The notes beneath the pieces were generated by a model, which searched no databases, was not told where the DNA came from, and was given only the letters and a program-made list of their open reading frames with translations. Source: Propionibacteriaceae bacterium AM104-82 (GTDB lineage Bacteria > Actinomycetota > Actinomycetes > Propionibacteriales > Propionibacteriaceae). Taken from it: a stretch of 64,000 bases of DNA. The DNA lies in NCBI GenBank assembly GCA_027658995.1, contig JAQDQK010000015.1, positions 1-64,000 of the forward strand, given 5' to 3'. The position numbers and the translations under genes are program-made. This document shows, piece by piece, positions 59,453 to 64,000 of the stretch (the first letter of the stretch is position 1; each line of letters opens with the position of its first letter).

Positions 59453-62038
59453 ATGAGCACCCGCTCCGGGGTCTCGCGGATCCTCCGCGACGACCAGAAC
59501 CGCACCACCGTCATCCTGGTCACGGCCATCATCGTCGCGACCGTCGTCCTCGGCCTCCTCTTCCCCGGCTTCCTCAGCCCGTTCAACCTGTCGAACATCG
59601 CCGTCCAGACGGCCGTTATCTCGCTGATCGCCTTCGGCATGACCGGCGTCATCATCGTGCGAGGCATCGACCTGTCCGTCGGCTCCTCGCTGGCCCTCGC
59701 CTCCGTCGTCGGCGCGAGCGTGCTGACGGCGACCTCGAACGTCGCGCTGACCGTGATCGCGATCCTCGCGACCGCCATCGCCGTTGCCGCGTTCAACGGC
59801 TTCCTGATCTCCGTGCTGCGGGTCAACGCCTTCATGGCGACGCTCGGCATGTTCGCGCTCGCGCGGGGCGCCGCCATCAGCATCTCGGGCGGCAACGCAG
59901 TGCCCGTGACCGACCCGGCGCTGCTGTTCCTGGGCCGCGAGTCGATCCTGGGGATCCCCGTCTCGGTGCTCGTCACCCTCGTCGTGCTCGTCGCCTTCTG
60001 GTTCCTGCTGCGCCGCACGCTGCTCGGCCGCTGGTTCTTCGCCGTCGGCGGCAATGAGAACGCCGCGGTCGCCTCCGGCGTGCCGACGAAGACCGTCACG
60101 CTGCTCGCCTTCGTGCTTGTCGGCGTCGTCGTCGGCCTCGGCGCGCTGCTGACCATCGGTCGCACCGGCTCCGCGCAGCCGATGGCGGGCCTCGGGCTCG
60201 AGTTCTCCGCGATCACCGCCGCCGTCATCGGCGGGGCGAGCCTCGCGGGCGGACGCGGGTCGATGGTCTCGACGTTCCTCGGCTCGATCTTCGTCGGCCT
60301 GCTGTCCTCCGGCCTGTCCTTCGCGGGCGTCGACCAGTCGACGATCTACGTGAGCACCGGCCTGCTCACGGTGCTCGCCGTGATCGTCTCGCAGCGCGAG
60401 GTGCTGCGCGAGATCCGCGAGAACGCCCGCTTCATGGCCAACTCGCTGCGCTCCAGATCGTTCAGGAAACAGCACTCCACAGGCGGAGCTGAACGCCCGG
60501 TCCCCGGCAGGCTCGACGTCGTCGACGTCCGGAAGGTCTTCTCAGGAGTAGCCGCCCTCAAGGGGGTCAGCTTCGACCTGGTCCCGGGCGAGATCGTCGC
60601 CCTGATGGGCGAGAACGGCGCAGGCAAGTCGACGCTTGTCAAGGTGCTGGCGGGCAACCACCAGCCGACCACCGGCCACATCGCCATCGACGGCAGCCCC
60701 GTCACGCTCGCCGGACCCGAGGATGCCCGCAAGTTGGGCATCGCCGTGATCCACCAGCACTTCAGCCTGGTGCCGGAACTCGACGTCGCGCAGAACATGT
60801 TCCTCGGCCAGGAGTTGCGCCTCGGCAGGTTCGGACCGCTGCGCAGGCGCGCGATGCGCAAGGCGACGCAGGAACTCCTCGTCGAACTCGAGATGCCGTT
60901 CAACGCGAGCGACACCGTCAGTTCGCTGTCGGTCGGCCACCGCCAGATGATCGAGATCGTGCGCGCCGTCCGCGAGGACGCGTGGCTTGTCATCATGGAC
61001 GAGCCGACCTCCGCGCTGTCGTCGCGGGAACGCGACCACCTGTACGAGTTGATCGAGCGACTCAAGGCCAGGAACACCGCGATCCTCTACATCTCGCACA
61101 AGATGGACGAGATCTACCACCTCTGCTCCCGGGCGGTCGTGATGCGAGACGGCCTCGTCGTCGGCGCCCCGTCGCTCGACGACACCGACTCCGCGGCCCT
61201 GGTGTCGATGATGGTCGGACGCGAACTCGCCGAGATGTCCTACTCACCGACCGGCGAACCAGGCGCGCCGCTCGTCGTGATCGACTCCATCGCCGACGGC
61301 CGCAGGCTCAACGACGCGTCGCTGGTGGTGCGCTCCGGCGAGGTGGTCGGCCTCGTCGGCCTGATGGGCTCGGGTCGCACCGAACTGATCCAGGCCATCG
61401 CCGGCCTGAACAAGCCGACCGATGGCACCGTCCAGGTGTTCGACCGCCCCGTCGAGCGACGCTCGCTCAACGAGTTGTCCCTCGACGGCCTTGCCTACGT
61501 TCCCGAGGACCGTCACCACGACGGCATCTTCCCCGAGATGTCTGTCGCCGAGAACATGAGCCTGCTGTGGCTGCGCCGCAACGCCCGGATGGGGCTGCTC
61601 CCGCAGCGGGCGGAACGTGACCTGGTCGCCGAGATGAAGTCGCGGCTCTCCGTGCGCCCCGACGACCCGGCGATCCGGATCAAGAACCTCTCCGGAGGCA
61701 ACCAGCAGAAGGTCGTGCTCGGCAAGTGGCTCGCTCTCGACCCGAGGCTGATCCTGCTCGACGACCCGACGCGCGGCGTCGACGTCGGCGCCAAGGCGGA
61801 GATCCACGCGCTGATCGCCGACTTCACGGCCAAGGGCGCTGGCGTCGTGGTCACCTCCTCGGAGATCCCGGAGGTGCTCGCGCTCGCCGACCGCGTCATC
61901 GTGCTGCGCGACGGCGTCACCGTCGCCGAGCATCCCGGCGGCGTGACGGAGGAGCGGGTCATGCAGGACGCCTTCGGCGAAGAGGGCGAACGCCTGGTGG
62001 CAGAGGTCATCCAGGCCGACGAGAAGGAGTCGAAGTGA
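59453..62038 (+). CDS. Fused permease-ATPase of a sugar ABC importer (RbsC-RbsA fusion)
   Basis: This 861-residue protein joins two normally separate subunits. Residues about 1-325 are an RbsC-type permease ('VIIVRGIDLSVGSSLALASVVGA', 'AAVIGGASLAGGRGSMVSTFLGS'). A basic linker (about 326-350, SLRSRSFRKQ) leads to two nucleotide-binding domains. The first has Walker A GENGAGKST at 386-394 and 'SSLSVGHRQMIEIVRAV'. The second has degenerate 'GLMGSGRTE' and intact 'NLSGGNQQKVVLGKWL'. There is no stop or frameshift at the junction. A second, separate permease gene overlaps its end. Confidence 0.92.
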   Translation: MSTRSGVSRILRDDQNRTTVILVTAIIVATVVLGLLFPGFLSPFNLSNIAVQTAVISLIAFGMTGVIIVRGIDLSVGSSLALASVVGASVLTATSNVALTVIAILATAIAVAAFNGFLISVLRVNAFMATLGMFALARGAAISISGGNAVPVTDPALLFLGRESILGIPVSVLVTLVVLVAFWFLLRRTLLGRWFFAVGGNENAAVASGVPTKTVTLLAFVLVGVVVGLGALLTIGRTGSAQPMAGLGLEFSAITAAVIGGASLAGGRGSMVSTFLGSIFVGLLSSGLSFAGVDQSTIYVSTGLLTVLAVIVSQREVLREIRENARFMANSLRSRSFRKQHSTGGAERPVPGRLDVVDVRKVFSGVAALKGVSFDLVPGEIVALMGENGAGKSTLVKVLAGNHQPTTGHIAIDGSPVTLAGPEDARKLGIAVIHQHFSLVPELDVAQNMFLGQELRLGRFGPLRRRAMRKATQELLVELEMPFNASDTVSSLSVGHRQMIEIVRAVREDAWLVIMDEPTSALSSRERDHLYELIERLKARNTAILYISHKMDEIYHLCSRAVVMRDGLVVGAPSLDDTDSAALVSMMVGRELAEMSYSPTGEPGAPLVVIDSIADGRRLNDASLVVRSGEVVGLVGLMGSGRTELIQAIAGLNKPTDGTVQVFDRPVERRSLNELSLDGLAYVPEDRHHDGIFPEMSVAENMSLLWLRRNARMGLLPQRAERDLVAEMKSRLSVRPDDPAIRIKNLSGGNQQKVVLGKWLALDPRLILLDDPTRGVDVGAKAEIHALIADFTAKGAGVVVTSSEIPEVLALADRVIVLRDGVTVAEHPGGVTEERVMQDAFGEEGERLVAEVIQADEKESK

Positions 62039-63033
62039 GTGCCGTTGCCGCCACCCGCGCGACGCCCGCCGCACCGGCCGGGGAGCGGGTCCGCGCCCTC
62101 GTCGTGCGGTTCGCGCCGCAACTGCTGCTGGTCCTGCTGCTGATCGGGGTGGCGCTGATCAACCCGGTCACCATCAGCCCCAACAACCTCGTCAACATCG
62201 CGCTCAACGCCGTGCCCATCGCGGTGCTCGGCCTCGGCGCGATGTGGATCCTGATCGCAGGCGGGCTCGACCTGTCGGCCGGCTTCGGGGTGGCCATGTG
62301 CGCCCTGGTGCTCGGCGGTGGCATCCAGCAGGGCCAGCCCTTGGCCGTCACCCTGCTGATGTGCATCGCGGCAGGACTCGCCCTCGGCCTCATCAACGGC
62401 CTGCTCGTCTCGGTGCTCTCAATGCCCCCGTTCATCGCGACGCTCGCGACCATGGCCGCCGTGCAGGGCATCGTGCTGCTGCTCGGCAAGCAGGGCACCG
62501 TGATCATCAACGACCCGGTGCTCTCCGGGCTCGGCACCGTGCGACCCCTCGGCATCCCGCTGCTGGTGATCGTCGCGGCGCTGATCGCGGTGGCCGTCGC
62601 GGCGCTGGCCCGCTGGTCCCGGTTCGGGCTCTACACCTACGGGATCGGGTCGAACAGGCAGGCGATGGCGGCCAGGGGCGCCCCGGTGATCAGCCAGACC
62701 CTGAAGGTCTACCTGTTCGGCGGACTGATGGTCGCGCTGACGGCCATCCTGCTCGTCGCCAAGGTGCAGATCGTCGACACCAACATCGCCAACACCAACC
62801 TGCTGCTCGACGCCTTCGCCGCGACCATCATCGGCGGCACCAGCCTCTTCGGGGGCAAGGGCAGCATCATCGGCACCATCACCGGCGCCGTCATCATCTC
62901 GCTGATCTCGACGAGCCTCGTCGTGCTCGGCGTCAGTGCGGAGAGCGTCAACTTCTTCAAGGGCGTCACCATCGTCGGCGCCGTGATGATCGACGCCGCC
63001 ATCCGCTTCCTCGACAAGCGCGAAAGCGCCTGA
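62035..63033 (+). CDS. Second permease of the sugar ABC importer (RbsC type)
   Basis: This 332-residue membrane protein has 'MWILIAGGLDLSAGFGVAMCALV', 'YTYGIGSNRQAMAARGAPV' and 'AATIIGGTSLFGGKGSIIGTITGA', the RbsC-family motifs. GTG 62035 overlaps the stop of the fused gene (GTGA). With the fused permease it would make a heterodimeric channel, unlike the homodimer expected for the importer at 40541-44166. Confidence 0.9.
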   Translation: MSAVAATRATPAAPAGERVRALVVRFAPQLLLVLLLIGVALINPVTISPNNLVNIALNAVPIAVLGLGAMWILIAGGLDLSAGFGVAMCALVLGGGIQQGQPLAVTLLMCIAAGLALGLINGLLVSVLSMPPFIATLATMAAVQGIVLLLGKQGTVIINDPVLSGLGTVRPLGIPLLVIVAALIAVAVAALARWSRFGLYTYGIGSNRQAMAARGAPVISQTLKVYLFGGLMVALTAILLVAKVQIVDTNIANTNLLLDAFAATIIGGTSLFGGKGSIIGTITGAVIISLISTSLVVLGVSAESVNFFKGVTIVGAVMIDAAIRFLDKRESA

Positions 63034-63055
63034 GAACCCAACCGAAAGGAATCCC

Positions 63056-64000
63056 ATGTCCCTCAACATCGCAGTAGTCGGGGCCGGCTTCATGGGCGCG
63101 CTGCACGCGCGCACCGTCAAGGAGTCGCCCGCGGCGACCCTCGTCGGCGTCGTCGACCTGAACGAGTCGGTCGGCAGGCCTGTCGCGGAAGGCCTCGGCG
63201 TCGCCTATCTGCCGTCGGTCGCCGAGGCGCTCGCGGGCGGGACGGTCGACGCGTTCATCGTGGCGCTGCCGGACAAACTGCACGAGGCCGCCGCCGTCGA
63301 GATCCTGCGCGCGGGCAAGCCGGTGCTGCTTGAGAAGCCGATGGCCCACACCCTCGAGGTGGCGCGCCGGATCGCCGCGGCAGCCGAGGAGGGCGGCGCC
63401 CGGCTGATGGTCGGGCAGATCATGCGGTTCGACCCCCGGTACGCGGGCGCTGCCGCCGCCGTGCGGGACGGCAAGATCGGCGAACCGCTGCACTTCAAGG
63501 CGGGCCGGATCGCAAGCCGCGCCGTCGGGACCCGGATGAACGGCTCCTCGAGCGTGCTGTTCTACGTCGGCATCCACGACGTCGACGCCGTGCAGTGGAT
63601 CACCGGGCAGCCCATCACCCGCGTCTACTCGCGCGCGGTGCGCAAGCTGATGCCCTCGCTGGGTGTCGATTCTGAGGACGCCATCTTGTCGGTGGTCGAC
63701 CTCGCCAACGGCGGCGTCGGCGAACTGTTCAACGGGTGGACCCGCACCGAAGACACCCCGGTGCAGATCGACGGTCGCCTCGAACTGTTCGGCACCGACG
63801 GCATCGTCGAGATCGACGTGCGCGACCACGGCATGAAGATCTACGGCAAGGACGCGTTCGAACTGCCCGACGCGCTCCACTGGCCGGAGGTCAACGGGCT
63901 GATCGGCGGCGACCTTGCCGCGGAGGTCGCCCACTTCGTCGACGCCATCACCCACGACAAGCCCTTCGTCATCACCGTCGAGGAGGCGTTGCGCGACGTC
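63056..64000 (+). CDS. Gfo/Idh/MocA-family dehydrogenase, 3' end outside the window
   Basis: From ATG 63056 (AAAGGA upstream) 315 residues are visible without a stop. The Rossmann motif is 'VVGAGFMG' (residues 7-14), EKP lies at 93-95, and 'YVGIHDVDAVQWITGQPI' holds the active-site Asp/His. Only a short C-terminal piece can be missing. It is the fourth gene of the importer operon, so it probably oxidises the imported sugar or cyclitol. It is another subfamily relative to the other Gfo/Idh/MocA members here. Confidence 0.88.
   Translation, partial: MSLNIAVVGAGFMGALHARTVKESPAATLVGVVDLNESVGRPVAEGLGVAYLPSVAEALAGGTVDAFIVALPDKLHEAAAVEILRAGKPVLLEKPMAHTLEVARRIAAAAEEGGARLMVGQIMRFDPRYAGAAAAVRDGKIGEPLHFKAGRIASRAVGTRMNGSSSVLFYVGIHDVDAVQWITGQPITRVYSRAVRKLMPSLGVDSEDAILSVVDLANGGVGELFNGWTRTEDTPVQIDGRLELFGTDGIVEIDVRDHGMKIYGKDAFELPDALHWPEVNGLIGGDLAAEVAHFVDAITHDKPFVITVEEALRDV

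Noticed and set aside
1..64000. CRISPR arrays, tRNA/rRNA genes, integrases or insertion sequences
   Set aside because: No regularly spaced identical repeats, cloverleaf sequence or transposase/integrase motifs were seen on either strand.

Overview
The window is 64 kb of high-GC DNA with actinobacterial gene content and regulatory style. Evidence includes GTG starts, ATGA and GTGA translational overlaps, several apparently leaderless genes, a C. glutamicum-type iol operon, actinobacterial intergenic repeats and a DUF3375 Wadjet operon. A propionibacterium-like actinobacterium (for example the Tessaracoccus group) is my best guess. That guess is inference from gene content, not a phylogenetic result. 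I saw no rRNA, tRNA, CRISPR array, transposase or integrase.

Bases 1-25193 are mostly accessory or housekeeping genes. They hold an edge-truncated hypothetical protein, a PD-(D/E)XK-like protein, and a COG3559-type ABC exporter with a divergent TetR regulator. Next is a HipB-like XRE repressor with three phased HipB-type operators, placed in front of a Fic gene. Then come a Tm-1-like/PEP-hydrolase-like pair, a fatty acid desaturase, a YdeI protein, a frameshifted P-loop kinase, a 1091-residue protein of unknown function, an AbiE-like toxin-antitoxin pair and an NlpC/P60 hydrolase. The block ends with Wadjet genes jetA-jetB-jetC, with no jetD in the window.

Bases 25194-46744 are an inositol-catabolism island. 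A minus-strand pair (transaldolase, iolG) and a GntR regulator are divergent from iolC, a Cgl0159-type aldolase gene, iolB, iolD and iolE. A second block (iolE-like, Gfo/Idh/MocA dehydrogenase and LacI genes) is divergent from a sugar/inositol ABC importer. iolA (methylmalonate-semialdehyde dehydrogenase) lies further right. A shared motif, TGTRTGTACAWA, occurs upstream of the transaldolase, between the GntR gene and iolC, and upstream of iolA. It is the likely operator of the GntR regulator. Two proteins of unknown role (a beta-propeller-like membrane protein and a DUF4132 protein) interrupt the island.

Bases 46758-52218 hold an ABC-2 type exporter divergent from a NarL-type two-component system, a small unknown gene, lgt and a DCC-family thiol-disulfide oxidoreductase. 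Bases 52215-64000 return to sugar metabolism. A LacI repressor with a perfect palindromic operator faces two Gfo/Idh/MocA dehydrogenases. A ROK repressor is divergent from xylA. A second sugar importer follows, made of a lipoprotein, a fused permease-ATPase and a second permease, ending in an edge-truncated Gfo/Idh/MocA gene. Together these genes describe a cell that imports inositols and pentose-like sugars and feeds them, through dehydrogenase, dehydratase and aldolase steps, into central metabolism under local repressors.
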